DNA from: Haliotis asinina
Lineage: Eukaryota > Mollusca > Gastropoda > Lepetellida > Haliotidae
Length of the DNA stretch: 64,000 nt
Direction of reading: 5' to 3'
Assembly: GCF_037392515.1 (NCBI RefSeq)
Contig: NC_090291.1
Location: forward strand, 32,802,501-32,866,500
Positions 1 through 14,267 of this stretch are shown here, in pieces; position 1 is the first letter of the stretch, and every line of letters starts with the position of its first letter. The position numbers and the translations under genes are program-made. The notes under the pieces are model-generated. The model was not told the DNA's origin and ran no database searches. It was given only the letters and a program-made list of their open reading frames with translations.

Positions 1-366
1 GTTTAAATGTGTGTTACTTGGAGGTGGTATGATATAGGTGTTACACTTTGTCACATTCAGTCCCATCTAGGCTGCTGACCACCAAAGATGGTGTTAATAC
101 ACCACTCAATAGAAATAGCAGAACTCATGATTCTTCCTTATTATGCTAGTTAATGTGTCATGTCAATGCTCGCAGTAATATGATTGGCTGCCTCCATATT
201 GCTGAGTTTTGCATGAAAAAGTAGTATGATAGACTCCGATTATCCTAAACTTCATTTCTGTAGTGTTGATCAGATATTACCAGCTGACTTAACAGATACA
301 TTATACAACTCTTTATTCAGACTTGTTGCTAGAGTTGAAGGCTAGTTTTACCAGAGTTTCAGTTAG

Positions 367-2898
<2,532 letters not shown>

Positions 2899-3313
2899 CT
2901 AGGAGGAGCTCCTGGAGTTATCTACCTTGGTTAAAGACACCCTGTCACAGCTGAACTCACTGATAGGTCCCACTAGAAGTTGAGGACTTCTGAAATCATT
3001 CAAGTTTGTGCCGCATAAGATGGCTTTGATTATCGAAGCCTGTGTCATAGTTATCATGTATATTTGTTACCATGGTTACAGACAAGTGATCACTTTTCAG
3101 GAATTATAGAATTTTTGTTTTCTTTCCATACTGGCTTTGCAGTCAATTCAGATCCATTGGGATATAAAAAGAAATAAGAAAATCAGACAGTTGTTTACCT
3201 AAAAATATATTTTGACAATTACATGTAAATATTGGATTTGACAAAAATAATCTTTTGATGTCACTGTTGAGACTATAGTAACGATAAATTGGAATGTATC
3301 TACTGTGAACAAC

Positions 3314-3319
3314 AATAAA
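3314..3319 (+). promoter_or_regulatory. poly(A) signal, AFG3L2-like gene
   Basis: Canonical AATAAA 416 bp after the TAG stop, with no other gene in between. It is the first good signal on the strand; another AATAAA-like site occurs near 3586. Confidence 0.5.
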
Positions 3320-3634
3320 GCGCAAAACATTGATTTGCTCCTGCAGTTGCAGGAGAGACATAATTTTGCCTTAGGTTTTACTCTTAAATAGCTGGATATA
3401 TCTCATGCCAAAGCCGCCATATAGCTGGAATATTGCTGAGTGTGGCATAAAACTAAGCTCATTCACTCGCTCTTTTGCCTGGAGGCAGTGTGTTACGGGA
3501 AGCGTAGTTCAGCAGCTTTTTTCAGAAAGGTGTTTTTTCTTATGTCTCAAAACAATGACCAAATGAATATTCTGTCTCCGTCAAAAATAAATTCCCGCTA
3601 CATTACTGAGTGAATGGCTGTTGTTACTACAGCT

Positions 3635-3748
3635 GGGCCCTGTTCCTCAATGTGATCATAGCGCTGCAACTGTCCATGTTAAAGTATGGGCGGTACGATC
3701 AACTTAGCACTAAGATCGAGTAACAGGTCAATTGAGTAACAGGGCTCT
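3635..3748. repeat. Foldback (hairpin) element
   Basis: Starts GGGCCCTGTTCCTCAATGTG and ends with the approximate inverse TTGAGTAACAGGGCTC; the centre is self-complementary around CTTAGCACTAAGATCG. It resembles the other GGGCCC/TTTCAC-bordered foldbacks at 20403, 31896 and 47678. Confidence 0.5.
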
Positions 3749-4432
3749 GTGCCTTACGTGATGACTAAACCAATAGATCTAATGTTAGGTTAAGATATGA
3801 AGTAAGTTAAGTTATATGATTTAATTAGAATTGGAGACCAATACATGACAGTGATACTGTGTGACTACAGGGCAATATATACCACTAGATTATGCAGCTG
3901 AAGTGCTGATGGATGAGTTGAATGCCTCTGCCTGAAGGAGAAATATGTGTAAATGTGTGACGTATGGCTGTTGTTAGAACTACCCTGTGCTACTGGGTGG
4001 GTGCTCCACCCTCTTATCATGTTGAAGTGAGTAATGTAATGTATTTGATAAAAACAAAAGATATCCATTGTTCATGAGAATTTTGTTGTCTTTTGGCATT
4101 GTCTGGCTTTTATATCCATGGATTTTGGGTTTTCGAACACACAACAAAAGAAACGTTCGTTGTTTGCTTATTATATGAACAACTGTGGTATGTCTCGCTT
4201 TAAAAGGTATACAAGAGAGCTTTACATTTCCCGTTGTGATACAGAAACAATTTCCCTCTAAATATATGAGAATGGTCACGCTGACCTGGAGAATACAAAA
4301 AATAGGTTGCAAATATGTTGAAACCTGCGCATCTGCGTAGATACACATCCAGCCTTCACATATGTCTAGTTTTTCACTTGTTAGAATTTGCAATGAAACA
4401 CAAAGGCTTTGGTGTTTTGTGACCCGACCTAA

Positions 4433-4600
4433 AGTTCGGGGTAGTGGGGTAGCCAAGTGATTAACGTGTTCATACCTCATGTCAAGACCCGAGTTCGATT
4501 TCGCACTGGCCCACAATGTGTGAAGGCCATTTCTGGTGTTCCCCGCCGTGATATTGCTGGAATTTTGCTAAAAGTTGTGTAAAACACAACTCACTCACAG
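4433..4600 (+). mobile_element. SINE family B copy (tRNA-derived)
   Basis: The head has a Pol III A box-like GGGGTAGCCAAGTGATTAACG and a B box-like GAGTTCGATTTCGC. It is followed by ACAATGTGTGAAGGCC, TGATATTGCTGGAATTTTGC and the tail AAAACACAACTCACTCAC. The tRNA resemblance is confined to the head, so this is a SINE and not a tRNA gene. Confidence 0.85.
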
Positions 4601-5206
4601 ATAAGAGTTCTGAAGACAAACCGACGGAGTTATTCTGTTAAAATACGCGCTACAAATACGAATCGTCTATGATGCTGCATGTCCTGCCCTGGGCTATGCT
4701 GGTGGAATGAGGCAGGTCTTCCAGCTAAATACGAAATGACACATCATTCAGAACTGCAGTATAGTAAATCAGGTTATCTCAGTTGCCTTTAAGTGGGCCG
4801 CGAATCTGGGCGCCGATCTACTAACCCAAAAGCTTCCAATCTTAGCGTGACGTTACGAACGGTATATCATTACTAACCATGTGTTGGCTATTAAATCAGC
4901 TGATTGGTACACAGACCCTGAAATTAAGGGAATTTTGTAGACCCGCATGGGCCATGTCACGAACCGATCTTACCCAAGTCAGTCTTAAAGATCCAAAGTC
5001 TAAGTTTCTAATGACTTAATTTACATAGAAATGAACACCGGGTGATTCCATATTTATTCTGGCCAGCGTTTAATTTAAAGCACAGTTACACGGTTCATTA
5101 CTACAGTTACGAATTTTTTGTTTTTCATCTGTGCCACTTCCTGTACATTGCAGTCCGGATGCTTAAAACGAACTAAAGGTAGTGGTCCCTTTGAACTCGT
5201 CGTATA

Positions 5207-5615
5207 GTGAGTGAGTTGCGGTTTACCCCGCACTCAGCAATATTCCAGCTGTATGGCAGTCTGTGCAATTGGGAGCCGATGACGTGTCCGCCAAGTCAGC
5301 GAGACAGACCACTGACCCGTTAGTTGCCTCTCACGACAATCATAGTCGCCTTTCATAGCAAGCATGCGTTGTTGCTGAAGACGTATTCTACCCCGGACCT
5401 TCACGGATCCAAAACCGTAGAGCGCGCACTACTGCCAGTATAAAATATGTGGAAGGCGGTGTTCAGATAACAATGTACCGTAATACATATTTTTTTCTGT
5501 TTTGTTTCTTAATCTAAATGTCTGACCGTGCGAGTGGTTGATATGAAATCACGATGATATTTCTTATTGTAGCTGAAAGTGGGAAACCAGACACCCGTGT
5601 CACCAAATGTGGACA
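5207..5615. repeat. Duplicate of the Kazal-protease upstream region (copy 1)
   Basis: This block (a minus-strand A SINE at 5207-5406 and about 210 bp of unique DNA) recurs at 6617-7071. Shared unique strings include GGATCCAAAACCGTAGAGCG, TATAAAATATGTGGAAG, CCGTGCGAGTGGTTGATAT, TTGTAGCTGAAAGTGGGAAA and GTGTCACCAAATGTGGACA. Similarity ends just before the TATA box of copy 2, and no signal-peptide exon follows this copy. Its SINE also carries an internal deletion. Confidence 0.85.
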
Positions 5616-6230
5616 AGTTGATACGCCATGTCTGAAATCTGGTTTAAAATAGTTTCATAGATTCGCTTCCATGGGAGATTAAGGTCTTTGTAAATACATA
5701 CCACTTGAATGGACAACATCGCTGAGCTCAACTGCTTGCATACATGGATGCTCACACTGTCAACCCTTGGTTTATCTGTTGCAATAGTTCATGCTTTCAG
5801 CAATGTCCCAGCTAAATGACACCGGTGCATAGATAAGATGGACCAGACCATCCAGTGACATCGTGAGTAGCTTATCTTCAGCCCATGTTCAAAATTCATA
5901 TTCTAGCAGTAAATGTGGAGACAACTAACTTTGCAGATTTTAGAACAAACAAAGGAAACAATGTTATAGTAGATTCGTATAGATATGTAGGTATTCTCCT
6001 TGCGTTCTCGTGTAAATTTAATATATGCATTCAAAATTTGTCATCCAGGTGTAAAAAGTCTTTTGTTCGAGTTATTCATCACCTGTGTATAAACTATACA
6101 TCGTCGACTATTCTATTTTCTTCATAATACTTGATACGGAAATTCAACCTATTCTTTTATATGGCAAGGAAGGTTGGAGTAATAATAATTTCTATAAAAA
6201 TGAGCGTGTCCCTCTCACTGCGTGCAAATC
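5616..6230. other. Intergenic, nothing recognised
   Basis: AT-rich single-copy-looking sequence between the duplicated block and an A SINE. The ORF at 5885-6127 has no recognisable domain. Confidence 0.5.
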
Positions 6231-6231
6231 G

Positions 6232-6490
6232 CCCCGTGAAGGTCCCGGGGTAGAATAGGCCTTCGGCAACCCATGCTTGCTATAAAAGGCGACTATGATT
6301 GTCGTAAGAGGCGACTAACGGGATCGAGTGGTCAGGCTCCGCGACTTGGTTGACACATGTCATCGGTTCCCAATTGCGCACATCGATGGTCACTTGTTGA
6401 TCACTGGATTGTCTGGTCCAGACTCGATTATTTACAGACCGCCGTCATTGCTGGACTATTGCTGAGTGCGGCGTAAAACTAAACTCATTC
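6232..6490 (+). mobile_element. SINE family A copy, near full length
   Basis: Starts CCCGTGAAGGTCCCGGGGTA and ends GCGGCGTAAAACTAAACTCA, with all internal A-family blocks present. It lies head to head with the minus-strand A copy at 6617, which makes a large imperfect inverted repeat upstream of the Kazal-protease gene. Confidence 0.9.
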
Positions 6491-6616
6491 ATAAAGTGAT
6501 AAAAGTATAAAGTGTTTAAACGTTGGTCCATCAAATGCCATTGTATACGGTGCTTGTCGTAAGAGGCGACTAATGGGTGGCCAGGCTCGCTGGTCGGTCA
6601 CATTCACCGTATACAA

Positions 6617-7071
6617 GTGAGTGAGTGAGTTACGTTTTACGCCGCACTCAGCAATATTCCAGCTATATAGCGGTGGTCTGTAAATAATTGAGTCTGGACC
6701 AGATAATCCAGTGATCAACAACATGAGTATCGATCTGCGCAATTGGGAACCGATGACGTGTGTCAACCAAGTCAGCGAGCCTGACCACCCGATCCCGTTA
6801 GTCGCCTCTTACGACAAGCATAGTCGCCTTTTATGGCAAGCATGGGTTGCTGAAGACGTATTCTACCCCGGACCTTCACGGATCCAAAACCGTAGAGCGC
6901 GCACTGCTGCCAATATAAAATATGTGGAAGATAACAATGAGCGGTAATACATATTCAAAGTTTCTTAACCCAAATGTCTGGCCGTGCGAGTGGTTGATAT
7001 CAAACCACGATAGTATTTCTGATTGTAGCTGAAAGTGGGAAAACAGACACCTGTGTCACCAAATGTGGACA
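6617..7071. repeat. Duplicated promoter-proximal block (copy 2)
   Basis: The downstream copy of the 5207-5615 block. A minus-strand A SINE (6617-6881) is followed by about 190 bp leading directly to the TATA box of the Kazal-protease gene at 7076. It is better preserved than copy 1. Confidence 0.85.
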
Positions 7072-7075
7072 GTGG

Positions 7076-7082
7076 TATAAAA
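7076..7082 (+). promoter_or_regulatory. TATA box of the Kazal-protease gene
   Basis: TATAAAA lies 87 bp upstream of the start codon at 7163. Initiation 25-30 bp downstream would give a 5' leader of about 55 bases. Confidence 0.7.
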
Positions 7083-7162
7083 ACCTGATCATTTGGGGAC
7101 ACGTCAGAGGATAGGCGATTTTGTGTTCGTCTGGAGCACAATATCAGGGGAAACTGTTCACG

Positions 7163-9740
7163 ATGATTGCTCTTGTAGCCGTCACTTTGGTTGTCATTGG
7201 TGCGACGTTGTCAGGTTTGTGAATCCTCAATCCTCCTTAATGAAACGAGTATGTTTTATCTAGTCAGTTTTAATCGTGAGAAGTAACAGAATCTTTGGTT
7301 TATCTTGTCATATGCATTCATAAAAATACTATGGACCAAATAGTGCGAATGTGTATTCATAAATATACAGCAACAGATTGTTCGTCTATGATTCCGTGTA
7401 TCCCACCTCCCGAGTTTTCATTCCGAGGAAAAATAATGAAACGTTTTCTTATCTTAAACCTTGCACACTCAGGAATACCAGGTGAGCTTGACCTACATTT
7501 ATCTGTATCTAGTAAATAGTGAATTAAGAAACAAAGTTCTCTAAATCCAAAATATGGCGCAAATGTTAAAATTAAACAACAAATGTCAGCGATACAAGAA
7601 TAATAATTAATTTGTCCAACAATGATATTTTTTCCCCATAAATTATATATGTAGGTATAAGATGGAAAAATATGTCTTTGCTAATACAGACATGACTGCT
7701 TTAAGATAGACCGATTTTCTTACTCAGCTGTATACACAAAGGAGACTGATCGAAAAAATCTGGTGCTATATCAATGAATAATGGGTAGAAACGCATTTTC
7801 CCTTTCAATCATATGTACGTCTCTAAAATAAATATTTCACCTCAACCCCGGTAAAAAACATAACATTACAAAAATCAAATTAGTTCAATACTCGAAATAA
7901 AAAAAATGATCACAAAAGCCAAACATGAATCTTTAAGAGAAGTAAGGATTTTTTAGCTGATACAAACGATTAGGGACACCATGATCGCGTATTTCTGTCT
8001 ACATTAAGCATGTTGTCATTTATAGATGGCGCTCTAACAAACCACACTGTAGCGTACTGTGAGAAGACGATGAACAGTACCTGCCAAAGACATGTCAACG
8101 ATAACGAGATCTATTGTGGCAGTGACGGCAAGAAGTATCATGGCGTGTAAGTACTGGCCACATGAAAAAGGTTGTTTCCAAAACGTAATTGTCTTGGATT
8201 GCTTTCCCAAACCGCGCCAGCATCTGTGGTTCAGTGTGGATATATACAGTGTGATGATTATAGCTTCGCACAGGTAACAGAACCTGTGGCTCAATTCTAA
8301 GATGCATCCTGATAATGATTCTAGCTCTGTACATGTGTCAGAATCCGTGGTTCAATTCTCACATGGGTCTCGATAATGGTTCCAACTCTGTACATGTGTC
8401 AGAATCCGTGGTTCAATTCTCACATGGGTCTCGATAATGGTTCGAGCTCTGAACATGTGTCAGAATCCGTGATTCAGTTCTCACTTGAATCCCGGCAATG
8501 GTTCCAACTTTGCACAGGTATCAGAATATGCGGTTCAGTTCTCAAATATATCCCAGTGATGATTCTAGTTTTGCCAAGGTACCAGAATCTGTGGTTCAGT
8601 TCTCATATATATCCCGATCATGATTCTAGCTCTGCACACGTGTCAGAATCTGTGATTTGGTTCCAAGATTCCAGACGATTCCTGTTATGTACACTTACTT
8701 TGCATTGCGGATATGTCCATTGTAATCATGTTGTCCAACTTGTTATACGTAAACACGTATTTTATTACACTTGAATAATAAATATCTCTGGCTTCAGATG
8801 TGAGTATATACTCGCCTACTGTGAATACCACATTCATGCTGTCGGCCACGGTGAGAACTGCACCAAGAGAACGCTTCCAACCCATCGTCCACCCTCTCAT
8901 TTCGAGCTTGGTCTTTTTGGTGCCATAACCGATGGTATTGACGACAGGCTAAGGGCAGTCAAGGCCAAAAACATCTCTGTAGCTGTTGCCAAGAAGGTGT
9001 ACACTGTACAGGATCATGCCAACAAAGTGTACGTCCGCAACCCGGATTGCTGGGCCTCTGACCTTGATCTGACCTGCATCTCTCCCTGGAACAGCAACTT
9101 GGCCAACAGGAAAGCTGGAACTCTGGTTTCTCCAAGACACGCCCTGTGGGCTAGGCATTACAGCATCCGGGTCAATTCCACTATCAGGTTTGTTGATCAA
9201 AACAACAATGTGGTTGATCGACGTGTCGTGAAGACGCAGACAGTATCTGGACCTCACCTTCATTCATTCTATGGCCAGGACATCGTGGTGGGTGAACTGG
9301 ACAGTGACGTCCCGAACACCATCTCCTTCGCTAAAGTGATGCCCAGAAACCTGACCAGCTTCCGTGTGCCTTACAGTACGCACATACCTGCCATGAGCAC
9401 AGACCAGGAGGAGAAGGCTCTCGTGGACGACTTCTACTACTACGGGTCCACTAATGCAGGACTACATGTTCCTCTAACCACCTCCATCAGACATGACTAC
9501 TATGAACCCAAGATCGGCGGTGACAGTGGCAACCCAACCTTCTTCGTCATCGACGACCAGTTGGTTCTTTTGTTCGTGTTCACAACAGGCGGTGCTGGAG
9601 GTGGGACGTCCATCAACCACTACTTTGACAACATCAACGCCATCATGGCCAAGGAAGGAGGTGGCTATCAACTGACGGAGATTGATCTTAGCAAATATCT
9701 TGCAAAGGGCGAGTCACTTCCTGTGATTATTGGGAAATAA
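7163..9740 (+). CDS. Secreted Kazal-domain / trypsin-fold serine protease-like protein
   Basis: A three-exon gene predicted at 371 aa: 7163-7214, 8026-8146 and 8798-9740, all GT-AG with matching phases. Residues 1-17 are a signal peptide (MIALVAVTLVVIGATLS). Residues 29-79 form a Kazal domain with six Cys (29, 37, 48, 59, 66, 79), the YCGSDGKKYHGVC core and agrin/follistatin-like spacing; the residue two after the second Cys, the usual P1 site, is Arg39. Intron 2 cuts this domain. Residues about 100-371, all on one exon, resemble an S1/trypsin-fold domain: GTLVSPRHALWARHY (His178 in the catalytic position), GQDIVVGELD (Asp219) and GGDSGNPTF (Ser301). The usual AAHC Cys is replaced by Tyr. N-glycosylation sites are seen at NHT, NST, NCT, NIS and NLT. 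Protease activity and physiological role are inferred; it may be extracellular or mucus/haemolymph borne. I know no named orthologue. Confidence 0.85.
8222..8680 (+). repeat. 61-bp minisatellite in Kazal-protease intron 2
   Basis: About 7.5 diverged tandem units with a period near 61 bp. The core is AATCCGTGGTTCAATTCTCA plus GATAATGGTTCCAACTCTG. The plus-strand ORF 8376-8774 is read through this repeat and is not a gene. Confidence 0.85.
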
Positions 9741-10196
9741 ATCATGACATGAGCAGAACGTCTTTGTTTACTAAACCTATGTAATACTAGAAGGATTGTC
9801 TTCAGAGGGAACACTTACGGTGGTGGAAAATCCACCATGAATATTTAGAAAACGTTTTATCAGCATCAACCCGTGCTCGTCATAGTAAAAGTCATCTGAA
9901 TGTTATGAAAGAAGTTGTCCAGGTTTGGAATCCGTGAATCTAAATGTATAACTTGAATCTAGAAACATGAGGTCACAGAAATGTCAATATACGAATTGCT
10001 TGTTCTGAAGTTCGAAAAGTCAATCGTAAAAACATCAGTCACGATGTCCAGTGTAGTGAAGGTGACAAAAATAAGGGCATGTTGAGGTTAAAGATACACT
10101 GACATCCAACTGAAACTAAAGATATGCGAGTATACAGAAAGAGTTATCGTTACATCGGAAATATTCCAACCATAACGCAAGCCATATGTTATAATG

Positions 10197-10202
10197 AATA
10201 AA
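10197..10202 (+). promoter_or_regulatory. Candidate poly(A) signal, Kazal-protease gene
   Basis: AATAAA 457 bp after the stop. A second AATAAA overlaps the stop codon itself (about 9736-9741) and would leave almost no 3' UTR, so this one is preferred. Confidence 0.4.
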
Positions 10203-10723
10203 ATTTGATTGTAAAATCTGTCGGCAAAAGCGTAAAAAACAACTAGAATATCACAGCTATAGTCTTTTAACCAGCATTTAACTTAAAATAGTAGCATGGG
10301 AAATGGACTGCCACCCACTGATAGTAGCCCACAATACTAGGGACCATGGGGACATACAGCACATTCGATTCGTGCACGGACCCTAGCTGGACTTACATCA
10401 TGGCTTTAGCAGCTAGCGATAGTTCATAATTGTATATTATGACCACTAATCTCTGTAAAAGCACTGGGCGATAAAATACCTTGAATGAATAGAGGTACAA
10501 TACCCACCAAAGGGACAATAATTCTACAATACGACATGCCCTTTAAGGGCACAGCCACACGAAACCAAGTTATCAATTTTTGCACCAGTAACAGAAACTT
10601 GGTATCATATACAGAATACTGATCAAGGTTTTTGTAATAAAAAAGGTTTTGTATAAAGCAATTTAAAGCCGAACTTACATTTAAGAGATTCTTCATGGAT
10701 GAAGCTTATATTAATGGAAAAAA

Positions 10724-10839
10724 GCTAAGAGATCACATGAAAGGGCAAGTGCTCTTTTATTTTGTTCAGGTTTCTTCACAAGCTTTGTATTGCATAGCTT
10801 GTGAAAAACCTGGAAAAGGGGAAGATTTGTGCTTGCAGG
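10724..10839. repeat. Diverged foldback related to 63451-63596
   Basis: AGAGATCACATGAAAGGGCA, then CAGGTTTCTTCACAAGCTTTG and the inverted CAAAGCTTGTGAAAAACCTG-type arm, sharing GATCACATGAAAG and TTTCTTCAC with the palindrome at 63451. Confidence 0.5.
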
Positions 10840-11611
10840 AGCTGCGCCCAGATTGGGTGCTCTTATCACCCTTATTATCGTATTTTGTGACTCTGCAACT
10901 TCGTCTGAACCAGATGAATGTGGACGCGTGCTTTTCTAACCTTTTTGAAATAGAAATATGAAATCGGACACGCTCTCTTCATTACAAGATGACTGGACAG
11001 GACAGGGCAAGTTCTCTACCAGATATACTTTGTAACCCGTACCACATTCTTGTGGTGACAGTATCGAGCCTGCTCCACCGTTGTCACATGTCCAGATACA
11101 ATCTGTCTGATTCGTTTAAAGTTACATCATTCCATGATCTCATGTTGTACCTCGTTGTCGAAGAATTACTGTCAAGTACTCATCGATGCTTCGTTAATTT
11201 TTACTTTAAGAACCTGTTGTGCTCTCCCAGTCATTGTGTTCTATATCCCTTGATTTACCAGCAGTTATTGCATCACGTCTATGACAATATAACTGTAGTT
11301 TTCAATAATGGTTCTGTGATACTTCTCTTGTCTAACATGCATTTTTAACTTCATAACAGATGTCATTACCTGACTGCTCGCTATCTCCGGTTAAGTTCAC
11401 GAGAAAATGCATATGGTTTCTTAATCTCTATGTAAAAAAACAATGTCCAGCAGACCAGGAAATACAATTTTAATGGTCCAGTTATATCGCAAATTTCAGA
11501 TTTTTATTGACCGAGTTTGTTATCAGCTGTGCGTTCAACTCAGGAAACAATCGTATTTATTTCACTAGTGATGCCTTAAAAATACGCTTTTGATCTCTTA
11601 TTGCTACGACT

Positions 11612-11815
11612 ATATTCCAGCAATACTCCAGCTATATGGCGGTGCTATATAAATATTCGAGTCTGGATCAAACGTGCCAGTGATCAACAGCATGAGCATC
11701 CATCTACACAATTGGGATACGATGACACGAGCATTGATCTACTCCACTGGGAACCGATGACATGTGTCAACCAAGGGAGCAAGCCTGACCATACGATCCC
11801 GTTAGACATCCAGCC
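11612..11815 (-). mobile_element. SINE family A copy, rearranged
   Basis: Minus orientation, from ATTCCAGCAATACTCCAGC to CAAGCCTGACCATACGATCC. The segment around GAGCATCNATCT plus a CTGGGA-type block is present twice, which suggests an internal duplication. Confidence 0.7.
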
Positions 11816-13591
11816 GTTTTAATTTTGAAAGAGTACTGGTTCAAAATTTGGTTGATTAAGGTAATTTAGGATATATATATATATATCCGTACACGATTTC
11901 TACCACAACGTTCTGTCCTAATGAGAACAGCATGAAAACACGCATTCCGTCAACACAAGCTCCGTTGCGCCTACCAGTTAAGTCCAACCATAACGCAATC
12001 ATCCGAAAGCATTGCCCAACCATGACCGGTTCATAGCTCACGCTGTTGGCACCTGCTGTCCGGAGTGTGAAGTTCTGTGATGCTCATCTTAACTTTGAGA
12101 GTCACTTTTGCTATTGTAACAACCGTTTCAAAATCTAAATACTATCACACAACTTGGTTCCCAAATATCATCCCCAAATATGTCCCCACGTTATTAATGA
12201 TACAATTCCCCAACAGATCTGATAACAAAATGTCAGATTATATGGAAGTGTTTTATTCTTATGTAAAATGTGAGTAATCATGTCATGGTATACAAAATAT
12301 ACTTCACTTTACCAAATACAAATGTATTAGATGTACAGTAAAAAGAACTTAAATAGTACACATCTCACTATGTACACTCAGCTGAAGTTAAAACAGATAA
12401 TCATGGATAGTTGCTCATGATAACTGGTTCCTGACACATGCAAGGCACAAACTCTGCACATTCAACTGCAGCGCCTCATATATCCTGTACCCATAAGGAC
12501 TTGGGAATGATGTTTCAAATAGGAATGCTTGGGAAAAATGAGGGCAATTTTCCAGCTGAAGCATTGGAAGTAAAGTTCATTTCAAAGTGTGTTAGGTGTC
12601 AAAGTCATTACAATGCAAGACATAACATTGGATTGTCTGTATTTTTAAGCTATCAAAGATGTCACTTTCTAAGCAAAGTACAGATTCTAGTACCTTTGTT
12701 GGGTTGAGTTCCATCAGATTCACGGAGTTTCACGGAGTCAACGAGTATTCAGAGCCATAAAAATAAATCAAATTACCTATACAATTATAGCAAAAAGAGC
12801 ATTTTGTGTGACACTAAGCACTACACTAAAGCAGCGGAACTTCCTAGTGGAGCACTATGGACAGGAAAGACAAGTAGGTTGGAGATGTGTGTTTATACAC
12901 AGTATTACCTAGGATGGCCTTTTCTTTCCTCAAAGACATTGGGTAATTGTTAATTTTTATTTTTTTAACTGGTTCATATGCTACTTTTTACCTTCACTAA
13001 ACATAAACAGGCAATTATTGAAATACTATAAACCATTTAAAAAATATAAGGATTTGAACTGAAGGTTCTGTAAATACGGTATTATATAAGTTAATATATA
13101 AGACAACTAAGTACATTTTGGTAGAATAAAAAAGAAAACATTCCAACACCAACTCTCTTTTTGACACTATTCACTATCCACTATCTTTTTCTCTCCATAA
13201 TCACTATATACCAACCAGATCACCTTAAGACAACTTAAAACAATGAACGATACATGTTTTAATGAATCATCGCTACAAATACCTTCACCCTGAGCATGGA
13301 TCAGACATGAAGACATGGGTAAATATGATGAAATGTATAGTACTTTGTGGATTGACCAGATACCAGAGTAATGGCTATCTCAGCCAGAACACAGTTAAGG
13401 GCGGACCAATTTAACTTCTTGGTTTACAAGTTCACCATCATGTTTTCAAGAATAAGAAAAAAAAAAAAAAAAAAAAATAATAATTTCCCCGCTTAAAACG
13501 AAAATGCTAATGTACATATTGGCCAAGAATATAAACTTACAAGAAAATTTGTTTTAGATCTGAGGACAAAAATCTGTAAAACAATAATATA

Positions 13592-13597
13592 TTTATT
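13592..13597 (-). promoter_or_regulatory. GALNS: Candidate poly(A) signal, GALNS
   Basis: AATAAA on the minus strand, about 670 bp after the stop. It is the first canonical signal I see in that direction. Confidence 0.4.
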
Positions 13598-14267
13598 ACA
13601 TACACAAACCGTCTGCAACTGACCGCATGGATTGTATATTATGATCATCAGTTAAAGCTAAGCACTAAAAAGATCAGCAGGTTGGACACATTTAATAAAG
13701 GCATGCAGGCACATGTGATCTCTTCCATATATGGTGAGTGAGTGAGTGAGTGAGATAATCACGCAGTTTTCAGTTGAGAGTCTGTATATTAAAGGTAGTC
13801 CTAACCATGATATTCTGAATTGGAAAGATGAAAGATGTTGCAAACTTTCTTTTTGTCTAGTGATTTTGTATCAATTTTCAAAAAACATCAGTTAGTTTCC
13901 AACACATTTAAATAAGAACACATTTTGAGACTTTTCACCAACGTCATTATACCGTCTCTACCACTTCTTTGAATTCACCTGTCACTGAATACAGCACAAC
14001 ATCAGAGAATCAGGAAAAAGAATGACAAGCTTATGACTCTTGTATCACATGGGTGCATCACAAGTTGCATTAATCATGATTGTCAAAACACACCTAACAC
14101 AATTAGTGGTTTGTACAATGTAAAGAAGAAATTCACAGGACAGTATTTTTTTCTGAAAAATAGTATTTGTTCAGTATCTGAAACAGCAACTGCAGCCAAA
14201 ATAGAGAATTTCTGGCAATGACATACAAGAGGTAGAGCAGTTTTTTTCTCAACCAGATAGCCTAAAA

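Larger units (their letters stand above)
2899..4430. other. Intergenic, 3' UTR then repeats
   Basis: Downstream of AFG3L2. It holds the presumed 3' UTR to about 3340, an A-SINE 3' fragment at 3407-3470 and a foldback at 3635-3748. The ORFs at 3865-4516 cross repeats and match no protein I recognise. Confidence 0.6.
9741..14267. other. Intergenic between Kazal-protease and GALNS (convergent)
   Basis: Contains the 3' UTRs of both converging genes, a diverged foldback at about 10724-10839, a partial A SINE (11612-11815), an (AT)n run at about 11872-11887 and an A-rich run at 13456-13480. A sequence at about 13402-13582 resembles the TTA-type MITE. None of the ORFs here (10695-10961, 10989-11348, 12438-12707) shows a recognisable domain. 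Confidence 0.5.

Noticed and set aside
3980-4516. 178-aa minus-strand ORF
   Set aside because: No recognisable domain, overlaps a SINE B head, and shows no coding-like features.
6711-6947. 78-aa ORF (MINNMSIDLRNWEPMTC type), repeated elsewhere at 38721, 56946, 61492 and others
   Set aside because: Translation of SINE family A; the same peptide recurs in either orientation wherever the SINE sits.
8376-8774. 132-aa ORF
   Set aside because: Lies in the 61-bp minisatellite within the Kazal-protease intron.
9474-9675. ORFs on the opposite strand and in another frame within the protease exon
   Set aside because: Shadows of the real plus-strand coding frame.
13456-13480. A-rich run as the tail of a processed retrocopy
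   Set aside because: No coding-like sequence precedes it; the surroundings resemble a decayed TTA-type MITE instead.
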